Assembly (NCBI RefSeq): GCF_001517085.1
Contig: NZ_LRAC01000139.1
Location: 1 to 64,000, forward strand
Origin: Paenibacillus sp. DMB5
GTDB taxonomy: Bacteria > Bacillota > Bacilli > Paenibacillales > Paenibacillaceae
Direction: 5' to 3'
Length of the DNA stretch: 64,000 nucleotides
Both the position numbers and the translations under genes were made by a program. Shown here piece after piece: positions 33,853-41,775 of the stretch; within the stretch, counting starts at the first letter, position 1, and each line of letters begins with the position of its first letter. The notes below the pieces were generated by a model. That model worked only from the letters and a program-made list of their open reading frames with translations. It was not told the DNA's origin and did no database searches.

Positions 33853-34905
33853 ATGGCTACAACGGAGGAACTGATTGCGCTGTATGTTCTAGCGGATGAG
33901 CGGCTTCGTGCCCTGGTTCAGATCCTACAGGACGGTAACATCAGCAACCGCCGCCGGCAGCAGCTACTGCAGCAGGTGGATATGATTATCGCGGAGCTGG
34001 TCAATGATGCCGGGCAAGGCCTGGCTGATCTGATCGGCGAGGAGTACCGCAGCGGGGCTGCTGTGGCTGTTGAGCAGATGGTTGCTGCCGGGATTGCGCG
34101 GGAAGCAATGGACGTTACCATCAAGGAAATCATACACCAGGGAGCGGCTCAATCGATCTCAGATGAGGGATTTTATTCTATCCTTGAGGCGTCCGAACAT
34201 ATGACTCGTGATGCTAAAAAGCGTATTGAAGATGCCATTAGGATTGCAAATGAGCAGTCACTACTCGAGGGAGTCAGCCGCCGGCAGGCTACACAGAATG
34301 CTGTCGCTGCTGTTAATAAGCAGGGCATCACCGGCATGATATCCAAAAACGGCGCCCGCATCCCTGCCGACAAGTACATGGCCGGGGTTGTGCAGTACCA
34401 TCAGCGTAAAGCGCATGTCACCGGTACCGAGAACATGGCTGTGCAGAATGGAATGGACCTGGTTTACATCAATAGCGTCGGCATCACTTGTCCGGTGTGC
34501 GCTGTATACCAGGGACGTGTCTACAGCATCAGCGGCAGCGATTCGCGTTTTCCGCGGCTGGAACGGCGCCCGCCGTACCATAGCCATTGCGTTCATTCGA
34601 TGTCGGTCTGGGTGGAGGAGTACACCTCTGCCGATGAGATCGAGCAGGTCATCCTGGACAGCAACCGGCCGTTTACTGATAACCGAACGGCGGCGAATAT
34701 GCGGCGGTACAACGAACTGCAGCGGGAGAAGTCCCGTAAGAACGAGACCCGGAAACAGTGGATCAGGTACAAGGCCGTGCTGCCGGAAGATACACCCAAT
34801 CTGCAGCAGTTCGCCAGTCTTAAGGTCAGGAAGACTGCAAGGTATGCAGAGCTGCAGGAGCTTTTCCGGGAAGTGAACCGCGAGATTAAGAGGCAAGGAG
34901 GATGA
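33853..34905 (+). CDS. Minor capsid protein (phage head morphogenesis)
   Basis: The N-terminal 170 residues of this 350-aa protein are helical. The C-terminal part has the signature ITCPVCAVYQGRVYSISG and RRPPYHSHCVHSM of phage minor capsid protein 2 / MuF-like domains. A few copies per head are expected, delivered near the portal. It starts one base after the portal stop. Confidence 0.9.
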   Translation: MATTEELIALYVLADERLRALVQILQDGNISNRRRQQLLQQVDMIIAELVNDAGQGLADLIGEEYRSGAAVAVEQMVAAGIAREAMDVTIKEIIHQGAAQSISDEGFYSILEASEHMTRDAKKRIEDAIRIANEQSLLEGVSRRQATQNAVAAVNKQGITGMISKNGARIPADKYMAGVVQYHQRKAHVTGTENMAVQNGMDLVYINSVGITCPVCAVYQGRVYSISGSDSRFPRLERRPPYHSHCVHSMSVWVEEYTSADEIEQVILDSNRPFTDNRTAANMRRYNELQREKSRKNETRKQWIRYKAVLPEDTPNLQQFASLKVRKTARYAELQELFREVNREIKRQGG

Positions 34906-34911
34906 TAGACC

Positions 34912-35043
34912 GTGGATGAGTTTATGGACGATATGATCCACATGACGGAAGGTGAGAAGCTGCTACATTACTGGCCGCTCTGGCTATTTATCATGGCTAT
35001 GGTCGTTGTCGGCAGCCACTGTTCCAAACGAAAGGAGCGTTAA
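34912..35043 (+). CDS. Small membrane protein (43 aa)
   Basis: GTG start after AAGGAGGATGATAG. It has an acidic N-terminus, one transmembrane helix (WPLWLFIMAMVVVG) and a basic end (SKRKER). The function is unknown. Confidence 0.6.
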   Translation: MDEFMDDMIHMTEGEKLLHYWPLWLFIMAMVVVGSHCSKRKER

Positions 35044-35046
35044 GCC

Positions 35047-35280
35047 TTGGATGAAGTGAGAGAGCGGCGCAACAATCGTGCTGGTAAAATAACACCTCTG
35101 GCCTGTGCTGGGAGTCTTCAGCAAGCGGCAGAGCAGGGCCGTATCGAGTCTTTCATCGCTGTCGTGAAGCTGGCTGACGGTTCGATTCAAACCGTTTGGA
35201 GCCATATCCAAAATACCGAAGCTCTGGGTCTGCTGGAATGCGGTAAGGATGATGTGATGAACCAGATCAGGGAGGGATAG
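35047..35280 (+). CDS. Hypothetical protein (77 aa)
   Basis: TTG start with AAAGGAGCG upstream. The ACAGSLQQAAEQGRIESFIA then VVKLADGSIQTVWSH pattern looks like a small beta-hairpin domain. The family is unknown. Confidence 0.6.
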   Translation: MDEVRERRNNRAGKITPLACAGSLQQAAEQGRIESFIAVVKLADGSIQTVWSHIQNTEALGLLECGKDDVMNQIREG

Positions 35281-35282
35281 TC

Positions 35283-35525
35283 GTGAAATATCGAAAAAAA
35301 CCGGTAGTGATTGAAGCATGGCAAAATGCTGACGACACAGGATGGCCGGATTGGCTTGATGATGCTGATGCAGGCAGGGAGCCTGGCGGTGTCATTCTTA
35401 TCAATACTCTTGAAGGGGTTATGCGTGCTGACCTCGGCGATTGGATTATTCGTGGAATTAAAGGTGAAGTATATCCCTGCAAACCGGATATTTTTGAAGC
35501 TACGTATGAACCAGTCGCTGAATAA
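35283..35525 (+). CDS. Conserved small phage protein (MKYRKKPVVIEA type)
   Basis: The opening KYRKKPVVIEAWQ and the ending VYPCKPDIFEATYEPV are shared by many small phage proteins of unknown function. GTG start. A weak terminator overlaps the end. Confidence 0.75.
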   Translation: MKYRKKPVVIEAWQNADDTGWPDWLDDADAGREPGGVILINTLEGVMRADLGDWIIRGIKGEVYPCKPDIFEATYEPVAE

Positions 35526-35536
35526 GCGGCTTTTTA
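35514..35536 (+). terminator. Weak intrinsic terminator
   Basis: GTCGCT and AGCGGC (one G-T pair) with a five-base loop, followed by TTTTT. Confidence 0.6.
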
Positions 35537-35613
35537 TTTTGTCCAAACCGTGGCACGACTTTAAACTGCCTACCGAGGAAGCCTACCCGGGCATAAAACA
35601 GGAGGTCAATACC

Positions 35614-36321
35614 ATGAAAGAATATATCGCAAGATCGGCAAGACGTATCCTTTTGGACCTGCAACTATTCGCTGAAGGTGGCGAAGGCGGCGGAGAGGGC
35701 GGTGACGGTGGTGGTGCTGGTGGTAACGGCGGCGATGCTGGAGGTAGTAAGACATTTACCCAAGCTGAGCTGGATGCAGCTGTTCAAAAGCGTGTTTCCC
35801 GTGCAGAGAAAGCAGGACAGCTCACTCTGGCAAAAGAGCTGGGCTACGACTCGGTTGAAGCCATGCAAGCCGCCCTGAAGAATCCGAAGGATAAGGACAA
35901 AGAAAAGGGACAACTTGACCCTGCGGAAGTCAGCCGTCTGGTTGACGAGCAAATCAAGGAGCGTGAGAAGGAGCAGAATCAGAAGACCTTCCAGCGCTTG
36001 CTTACTGCCGAGGTGAAGCTGCTGGCGAACGAACTCGGATTCGCCGACTGGGAGGACGCCCGCGTGTTGTCTGACCTGACCGCCGTGAAGGAGAACGACA
36101 AGGGCGAGCTGGAGGGCGTGAAAGAGGCGCTTGAAGCTCTGGCCAAGAAGAAGCCGCATCTCCTTAAGGCGAAGCAGGGCAGTGGACGGATCGGTGCAGA
36201 TGTTTCGTCTTCCACTCCCGAAGACAGGAAGAAACGGCAAGAGGATATCGTGAAGCTGGCCAAAAGCCGCGGGGCTGCACCAGGTACTTCAACTGTGCAT
36301 AACCCTTGGGCAAGAAATTAA
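35614..36321 (+). CDS. Capsid scaffold protein
   Basis: This 235-aa protein starts MKEYIARSARRILLDLQLFA, contains a Gly-rich stretch and is then charged and helical (DEQIKEREKEQNQKTFQRLL). The arrangement and the place just before the capsid genes indicate scaffolding. The LDLQLFA motif also occurs near the start of the major capsid protein. AGGAGGTCAATACC precedes the ATG at 35614. Confidence 0.82.
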   Translation: MKEYIARSARRILLDLQLFAEGGEGGGEGGDGGGAGGNGGDAGGSKTFTQAELDAAVQKRVSRAEKAGQLTLAKELGYDSVEAMQAALKNPKDKDKEKGQLDPAEVSRLVDEQIKEREKEQNQKTFQRLLTAEVKLLANELGFADWEDARVLSDLTAVKENDKGELEGVKEALEALAKKKPHLLKAKQGSGRIGADVSSSTPEDRKKRQEDIVKLAKSRGAAPGTSTVHNPWARN

Positions 36322-36335
36322 AGGAGGAATGAACT

Positions 36336-36914
36336 GTGAGATTGCAACCAAGACCGCGTGTGACGGTCCATGACGAATATGAAATTCTGGCATCGTTCGA
36401 AGTTATCCGTGAGGTGACCAACGGCATCACCATTGATTCTGCAGCAGTGCCTGTTGATGCGAATGGCGACAAGATTATCAAGAAAGGCATGCCGGTGGGA
36501 ATTCAAGCAAATGGAAAGTTCCGGCCGTACACCGGTGGACTGACCCTGACCGCGAATGTTGCTTCCGGCGCCACTTCAGCCACGCTGAGCGATGTGAGCC
36601 GGCTGGTTGTGGGTGACACCATTAATCTGAACAACGGTACCGCCAATGAGAACAAGGCGATTACTGCCATCAACCGGGATACCAAGGTTGTTACCTTTAC
36701 CGCAACCACCAATGCTTACACCACTGCAAACGGCATTGTTACAACCACTGGTGGCGGAGATAATCCGACCGTTATCCTGAAGCACACGGTAAACGTCAAG
36801 GATGGCGATCATGTGGTCGGCGGCTATGAGGTTGCCAAGATCATCGCAGCCCGTGTACCGGTTACAGTGGATGCTGCCCTGCGTGCTAAGATGCCTCGCA
36901 TTGATTTCGCCTAA
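36336..36914 (+). CDS. Head decoration / head fiber protein
   Basis: The N-terminal half of this 192-aa protein (VHDEYEILASFEVIREVTNG) and Ala/Val-rich C-terminal (VVGGYEVAKIIAARVPVTVD) resemble small decoration proteins. The middle (LTLTANVASGATSATLSDVS) is an Ig- or fiber-like beta domain. GTG start after AAAGGAGG. Its role as decoration is by position between scaffold and capsid. Confidence 0.75.
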   Translation: MRLQPRPRVTVHDEYEILASFEVIREVTNGITIDSAAVPVDANGDKIIKKGMPVGIQANGKFRPYTGGLTLTANVASGATSATLSDVSRLVVGDTINLNNGTANENKAITAINRDTKVVTFTATTNAYTTANGIVTTTGGGDNPTVILKHTVNVKDGDHVVGGYEVAKIIAARVPVTVDAALRAKMPRIDFA

Positions 36915-36945
36915 TTCTACTTATAGAGAGGACTGGAGAAGCACT

Positions 36946-38103
36946 ATGAAAAATAACAATGTAATCACTGGTTCCGGCGTTCGTCGCCTGCCTTTGAACC
37001 TGCAGCTCTTTGCTGATGGAGATCCGATTGAGCTGACACTGGAAGAGGCACTGACCGGGGAGGATCTTCTGGTTTATTCCCGCAGCTTGGAGTTCAACAA
37101 CGAATATTTGCATCCATTGCTGTTCCCTCCGGAAGAAACGGACGAGCTGACCGTTGATATTATCCGGAACAGCGGCTCCACATTGCCGGTAATGGCACAG
37201 ATCGCCGAGCTGGGAACTGAGGTTGAATACGGCTCTCGTGAAGGTTTGACGGGTGACAGAGTAACCATTCCGAAAATCCAGCGTGGCCGATACATGGATG
37301 AGAAACTGGTGCGCATGGCACTCCAAGCTTCACAGAGTTATGGTCTGCGTGACGCGGAACGCAATAAGCTCCGCACTGAGCAGTTGAATGATGCTGATTA
37401 TGCCGTCAATGCTATCCGCGCCCGCCGGGAATGGATCGCTATGACGGCTATTTGGCAAGGTGAGGTGCATTATGCTGAGGGTAACGTGAAGGTTGATGTC
37501 ACCTGGAATTACACTTCTGACCAGAAGCCGGTGCTGAGTGGTACGGATAAGTGGGATGATATCGAGAATTCCACTCCTCTGAATGACATTCAACTTTGGG
37601 TTGATCAATGGAGAGCAAAAGGCATCATCCTGAGCCGCGCAATGACCAGCACTAAGATTATCACACTGCTGCGCCGAAACCTCAGCATCCGCCAGCACTA
37701 TCATGGCAATCCAAGTGGCAACGCTCAGCCGCCGCAGCTCACCCGGGCACAACTGCAATCCGTCTTCGACGAGATGGAGTTCCCGACCATCGTTGCGTAT
37801 GACACTCAGGCCCGTACTGAGGATCGTGCGCTGACTAATGGCAAACTGAGCTTCACCACTGTCCGCATGATGCCGGAAAACCGCTTCGTACTGCTGCCAG
37901 ACGGTCCGCTGGGTAACTATCTGTGGGCCAAGACAACTGAGGAAATGATGGCCGAGATCGATGCCGTCCAGACAGGTGATATGGGGATTTACGTGTTCCG
38001 TGATTGGACGAAGAATCCGATCCGCCTGCGGACTGCCGGTGTGGCTCTGTCCTTCCCGGCATTCGCTTGGGCCGACAGCGTAGTCTCTGCAACTGTAATT
38101 TAA
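36946..38103 (+). CDS. Major capsid protein (lambda E-like fold family)
   Basis: This 385-aa protein has an N-terminal motif RRLPLNLQLFADGD, like the scaffold. The core (VTIPKIQRGRYMDEKLVRMA, VTWNYTSDQKPVLSGTDKWD, DGPLGNYLWAKTTEEM) matches the phage major capsid protein E group. ATG at 36946 follows GAGAGGACTGGAGAAGC. A terminator after the gene would allow abundant separate transcript. Confidence 0.9.
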   Translation: MKNNNVITGSGVRRLPLNLQLFADGDPIELTLEEALTGEDLLVYSRSLEFNNEYLHPLLFPPEETDELTVDIIRNSGSTLPVMAQIAELGTEVEYGSREGLTGDRVTIPKIQRGRYMDEKLVRMALQASQSYGLRDAERNKLRTEQLNDADYAVNAIRARREWIAMTAIWQGEVHYAEGNVKVDVTWNYTSDQKPVLSGTDKWDDIENSTPLNDIQLWVDQWRAKGIILSRAMTSTKIITLLRRNLSIRQHYHGNPSGNAQPPQLTRAQLQSVFDEMEFPTIVAYDTQARTEDRALTNGKLSFTTVRMMPENRFVLLPDGPLGNYLWAKTTEEMMAEIDAVQTGDMGIYVFRDWTKNPIRLRTAGVALSFPAFAWADSVVSATVI

Positions 38104-38131
38104 GGAGCTCCTTCCGGGGCTCCTTTCTTTT
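38103..38131 (+). terminator. Terminator after the major capsid gene
   Basis: AGGAGC and GCTCCT form the stem around TCCTTCCGGG, followed by TTCTTTT. Directly after it TATCACGTA occurs twice in tandem. Confidence 0.8.
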
Positions 38132-38164
38132 ATCACGTATTATCACGTAGAAAGGGTGAACGAA

Positions 38165-38518
38165 GTGGATATCAAACTGAAAGGCGTTGTGAAGAACGGC
38201 GGCAAATGGTTGAAGCCGGGGGAAATTGTCCGCAAGGTGGACGATGAGATTGCAAATGATCTGATCTCTCAGGGATATGCAGAGGAAGTGGAACCTCTTC
38301 CGGACGATGATGCCGCTGAGCTGCAGGAGCTGCGCGAACGGGCCAAACTGCTCGGCGTATCCAATGCCGGCCGCCTCGGTAAGGAGAAACTGCAGGAAGG
38401 AATCGCAGAAAAGCAATCTGACCTGCAGATGAAGGCAGCAGAACTTGGCATCGAGGGTACCGAAGAAAAATCGGTCGAGGATCTGCTTACTGCAATTGCT
38501 GAAGCTGAAAAGAAGTAG
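38165..38518 (+). CDS. Small capsid-region protein with HeH/SAP-like end
   Basis: In this 117-aa protein the start (MDIKLKGVVKNGGKWLKPGE) is a small beta fold. The end (KAAELGIEGTEEKSVEDLLT) resembles HeH/SAP modules common in phage connector-region proteins. GTG at 38165 is chosen because AAAGGGTGA lies 8 bases upstream and overlaps the alternative GTG at 38156. Confidence 0.65.
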   Translation: MDIKLKGVVKNGGKWLKPGEIVRKVDDEIANDLISQGYAEEVEPLPDDDAAELQELRERAKLLGVSNAGRLGKEKLQEGIAEKQSDLQMKAAELGIEGTEEKSVEDLLTAIAEAEKK

Positions 38519-38527
38519 GTGATGGAA

Positions 38528-38911
38528 ATGTTTACACCCGAAGAGGTCAGCGCATGGATCGCAGCCAATGTGCTCGACTCTGAGGCTTGGGACAAAGCCA
38601 AGAAGCCGGCTGTCGCCGTCACGCAGTCAGAGCGGAACCTCGCTCGCTGGTATCCTGCGATTGTACTGACCGTGCCGATGGTTGCGATGCAAGCCATTTG
38701 GGAACTGCAGGGTATTGATCCGGCGCTGAAATATCAAAAGCACAACGTCAAAACGGTAACCGACAACGGGGAGACTGTCAGCTACAAGGACGGAGCCCGG
38801 CCTGCTGTTGCCCCTGACGTCCATGACATGCTTGGTCCTACTGCTGATGAACTGGCGGAAGAAGAGGCCGCATCGGCCCTGCAGAAACAGTATGGAGGGT
38901 GCTTACTATGA
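38528..38911 (+). CDS. Head-tail connector protein
   Basis: This 127-aa protein begins MFTPEEVSAWIAANVLDSEA and then WYPAIVLTVPMVAMQAIWEL. By position right after the capsid gene it is the adaptor (gp6/gp15-like). ATG at 38528. Sequence similarity is not decisive. Confidence 0.65.
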   Translation: MFTPEEVSAWIAANVLDSEAWDKAKKPAVAVTQSERNLARWYPAIVLTVPMVAMQAIWELQGIDPALKYQKHNVKTVTDNGETVSYKDGARPAVAPDVHDMLGPTADELAEEEAASALQKQYGGCLL

Positions 38912-39225
38912 GTCTCTTCGGATACCCAGCGACGGTGACACACTATCACCCCGGTGTGGACGAATGGGGGCGGCCTATCCCGGCCGATCCTGTCGTAAAA
39001 GATGCCAAGGTGGTCGAGGAACAGAAGCTCGTCAAGAACGCCAGAGGAGAGGACATTCAGGTCGCTTACACCGTTTATCTGGAGGGAGTCAACGCTGTCG
39101 GCATGGATGATTGGCTTATGTACACCAATGCTCTTGGTAACGAGGTTCGCATCGATGTAAAGCATTATGAGATCCGGAAGTACCTCGGCACCGATGATGT
39201 GAAGGAAGTGGTGCTCTATGGCTAA
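38908..39225 (+). CDS. Head closure / minor capsid protein
   Basis: This 105-aa beta-rich protein (TVTHYHPGVDEWGRPIPADP, TVYLEGVNAVGMDDWLMYTN) resembles putative minor capsid (stopper-like) proteins. TGGAGGG precedes the ATG at 38908. It overlaps both neighbours. Confidence 0.7.
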   Translation: MSLFGYPATVTHYHPGVDEWGRPIPADPVVKDAKVVEEQKLVKNARGEDIQVAYTVYLEGVNAVGMDDWLMYTNALGNEVRIDVKHYEIRKYLGTDDVKEVVLYG

Positions 39226-39670
39226 TACAGGCGGATTTTCCTTAGACCTGACCGGGCTGGAGACGGTCATTTCCCGGCTGGATCAACTGGATGAGGATAT
39301 TGACAAGCGGCTGGATGAAAAGTTGACCAAGATTGCTCTTAAGATCATCCACGATGCGAAGCGTCTGGCTCCGTTGGACGAAGGTGATCTGGAGGCGGCA
39401 CTCGACATTGATGAGGTCAAGCACCTGATAGGGCTGGCGTACATTGACTTCGGTACCAGCCCTGAGGTGAATGCCTATGCCGTCATACAGCATGAGGGGT
39501 TCAACAAGACACCGTCCGGTGCCATCGTGCAGCTGCAGCCAGGTGAGAAGACCCTGAGCAAAGGTAATTATAACGGATACTCCCCCGGGAAGAAGTTCCT
39601 GGAGAATGCAATTAAGATGAATGAGGAATGGGCCATGGAGGAGTTATCCGGGCTCCTGGAAGGATGGTGA
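39218..39670 (+). CDS. HK97 gp10-like / neck protein
   Basis: This 150-aa protein contains LDQLDEDIDKRLDEKLTKIA, KRLAPLDEGDLEAALDI and YAVIQHEGFNK, the usual gp10-like pattern. It joins head and tail. It overlaps the preceding gene by 8 bases. Confidence 0.82.
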   Translation: MANTGGFSLDLTGLETVISRLDQLDEDIDKRLDEKLTKIALKIIHDAKRLAPLDEGDLEAALDIDEVKHLIGLAYIDFGTSPEVNAYAVIQHEGFNKTPSGAIVQLQPGEKTLSKGNYNGYSPGKKFLENAIKMNEEWAMEELSGLLEGW

Positions 39671-39674
39671 TGCC

Positions 39675-40076
39675 GTGCTTGCAACTGAATTGATTGCTTA
39701 TTTGACTGCAGCCGGGTACACCGTCTATCCGGACGCCAACTTTATCTCTGCGGATCTACCCGAAGCGAAACTGCCATGTCTTTTTGTCATGGATTCTGGT
39801 GGCGGTCCGCCGCATAACTACGTTCCGACGGAGCGGCCGACCTATCAGATCATCGTCAAAGGCAAGTCCTACAAGACTCTGCCTGCTAACATGGCGGCGA
39901 CCGAGGCATTGGCTAAGCAGTTGAAGAAGTTGCTGCATAGGAAGCCGAATTACCTGGTAGGCAGCACCCATGTCTTCGCCAGTACAGCGACGATGGAGCC
40001 GATCTATCTAGGGCTGGACACCAAGGATCATCCAATGTATTCAACCAATTTTGAGTTTTACACCAAGGAGGGATAA
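39675..40076 (+). CDS. Tail terminator-like minor capsid protein
   Basis: This 133-aa protein has an N-terminal helix (LATELIAYLTAAGYTVYPDA) then beta sheet (LPCLFVMDSGGGPPHN, YQIIVKGKSYKT). This matches the tail terminator / minor capsid 2 style. GTG at 39675 follows AAGGATGGTGATGCC. Confidence 0.7.
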   Translation: MLATELIAYLTAAGYTVYPDANFISADLPEAKLPCLFVMDSGGGPPHNYVPTERPTYQIIVKGKSYKTLPANMAATEALAKQLKKLLHRKPNYLVGSTHVFASTATMEPIYLGLDTKDHPMYSTNFEFYTKEG

Positions 40077-40078
40077 CC

Positions 40079-40414
40079 GTGGCAAGAGCTACGATAGCGA
40101 GATCAACCGCAAGTATGGCGGGAGTGGAACTGGTGACACAGGCGGCAAATTCCGCAGATGACATGCAGTTCCAAAATAACGGAAGCCAGTTGCTGTTCGT
40201 GGATAATGGTTCCGGCAGCTCAGTGAATGTGACCATTCCTATGGCTGCGGATAAGTACGGCCGCACCGGACAGAAGGTGATCGCCGTGCCGGCGGGGGAG
40301 CAGCGCTTCATCGGTCCGTTTGACGCCGAACTGTACAATCAAGGTGGATTTGTCCTTGTAGATTTTTCAGTGAGCACAGACATTCTGGTGGGCGTACTCA
40401 GCCTGCAATCATAA
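40079..40414 (+). CDS. Hypothetical beta-rich structural protein (111 aa)
   Basis: GTG start two bases after the previous stop. It contains QFQNNGSQLLFVDNGSGSSV and EQRFIGPFDAELYNQGGFVL, an all-beta domain seen in small virion proteins. Position suggests tail or head-surface attachment. Confidence 0.65.
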   Translation: MARATIARSTASMAGVELVTQAANSADDMQFQNNGSQLLFVDNGSGSSVNVTIPMAADKYGRTGQKVIAVPAGEQRFIGPFDAELYNQGGFVLVDFSVSTDILVGVLSLQS

Positions 40415-40432
40415 GAGAGGGTGAAATAATCC

Positions 40433-40984
40433 ATGAGTGATATTAATAAGATTTACGCCGGTCCCGGTATCTTTACCTGGGGGATCAACGCAGATGGGAC
40501 GGAAGAGTCTGATGCAATCACTATCGATTTGACACAAGGCGGCATCAGTTTCACGACTACAACCACTTATTTCGAGCCTACGGTTGACCAGACAGGTACC
40601 GCGCCGGTGAAATCGATCGTTACCGGAACGACAGGTGCAATCAACTTCGAAACTCCGGATATGGACTTTGAAAAGGTCATTTCGTATAACCCGAATGCCT
40701 TCAAGATCGTTGATGGTGATACACCAGCTAAAGTGAAGTATCAGGTTACCGGTCTGGCGGGCAAGGAGCTGCCGCGGAAGCGGGCGGTAATCAAGCCGCA
40801 GGGTGTCACTGATCCGTCCCGGTTCATTTACATCGAGTCGGTCGGTATCAAGTTTGACATGAACGCTGCATTTGTACTGGATAACAACCTGCGCCTGACG
40901 GTGGCAGCGATGGCTTATCCGGATGTTAACGCAACGCCGAAGGGCCTACTTTACACCTGGGGCGATATTACAGCCACAGCTTAA
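40433..40984 (+). CDS. Major tail tube protein
   Basis: This 183-aa protein (IYAGPGIFTWGINADGTEES, IDLTQGGISFTTTTTYFEPT, DGDTPAKVKYQVTGL) sits right before the chaperone and tape measure. A strong terminator follows, as expected for an abundant subunit. Confidence 0.85.
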   Translation: MSDINKIYAGPGIFTWGINADGTEESDAITIDLTQGGISFTTTTTYFEPTVDQTGTAPVKSIVTGTTGAINFETPDMDFEKVISYNPNAFKIVDGDTPAKVKYQVTGLAGKELPRKRAVIKPQGVTDPSRFIYIESVGIKFDMNAAFVLDNNLRLTVAAMAYPDVNATPKGLLYTWGDITATA

Positions 40985-41007
40985 AAATATCCGAACAGAA
41001 TTATTCA

Positions 41008-41038
41008 GGGAGAGGGCTGGTTGCCTTCTCCCTTTTTT
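41008..41038 (+). terminator. Terminator after the tail tube gene
   Basis: GGGAGA pairs with TCTCCC around a 13-base loop, followed by six T. Confidence 0.85.
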
Positions 41039-41065
41039 CATGTTCCGAGAAATGAGGGATGAATC

Positions 41066-41473
41066 ATGTTTCCACTTACTAGAAAAGAGAAATTGAAGCT
41101 CGGCAGCCGGACGGTGTCCATTCCGAAGCTGACCCGTAACCGGCTGAAGAAGCTGACGGATCACATCGGCACGATTGGTGATCTGCTCGTTAAAGTATTT
41201 CTTGTTCCGGCGGTTGACCGGTCTGTAATGATTGTTGCCGGCGCGGAAGTCATGATCGACGAGATCTACGAGCTGACTTCCCTGCTCAGCGACATCGACA
41301 TAGACGAGCTCAGCGAACAGGCAAGCCTGGCTGAGTGTACCGAGTACCTGAATTTAACCTGGGCAAAGAATGACATGAACGCCGCCCTAAAAAACTTGAG
41401 CGGCCTGATTCCGCCGATGGCGCAGCAGTTCGTGACCAGCATCGCGCAGCGGATGGGTCAGGCCGAGGGTTAA
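41066..41473 (+). CDS. Tail assembly chaperone (G-like)
   Basis: This 135-aa protein (MFPLTRKEKLKLGSRTVSIP, VFLVPAVDRSVMIVAGAEVM) lies between tail tube and tape measure, where the frameshifting chaperone pair is found in siphoviruses. Near its end is the heptamer A-AAA-AAC in register (41389-41395). The stop is at 41471-41473. Confidence 0.82.
   Translation: MFPLTRKEKLKLGSRTVSIPKLTRNRLKKLTDHIGTIGDLLVKVFLVPAVDRSVMIVAGAEVMIDEIYELTSLLSDIDIDELSEQASLAECTEYLNLTWAKNDMNAALKNLSGLIPPMAQQFVTSIAQRMGQAEG
41389..41395 (+). promoter_or_regulatory. Candidate -1 frameshift site AAAAAAC
   Basis: The zero-frame codons are CTA AAA AAC, so the heptamer A AAA AAC is exactly in slippery register. The -1 frame is open from here to 41772 and contains the second chaperone part. 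Confidence 0.65.
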
Positions 41474-41772
41474 CATACGATGAATTTGTGCTCCGTTGCT
41501 GTATGGCGTTGGGGAAGACCCAGCACGAGATAGAGAACGAATACTACTTCGTCGATCTTCCCGAGCTCCTGTTGCTGGAGGAGCGGAGGCATGCAACGGC
41601 AATGGTCGAGCAATTGGAGGTCGCCTCTTATCCGCACATCATGGATAAGGAGGTGCGTTCCGAGATTCTGCAGCGGTATGTCCGGCGGCTTCCAAAAACA
41701 CCGGCACCGAAGCAGATGACACCAGAAGAACAGTACCAAGCGCAGCTCAGACGTATGAAGGGAGGAGGATGA
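41396..41772 (+). CDS. Tail assembly chaperone extension (GT-like, -1 frame)
   Basis: This is the -1-frame continuation of the chaperone, ending 4 bases before the tape measure. Recognisable protein begins GLTYDEFVLRCCMALGKTQH and continues EIENEYYFVDLPELLLLEER. No ribosome binding site serves an internal start. Besides programmed frameshifting at 41389-41395, a missing G at 41467-41469 could explain the two frames, since GLTYDEF would follow QAEG directly. Confidence 0.7.
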
Positions 41773-41775
41773 CGG

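Noticed and set aside
33918-34941. Long minus-strand ORFs opposite the minor capsid gene
   Set aside because: They mirror the coding strand, lack ribosome binding sites and have no recognisable protein character.
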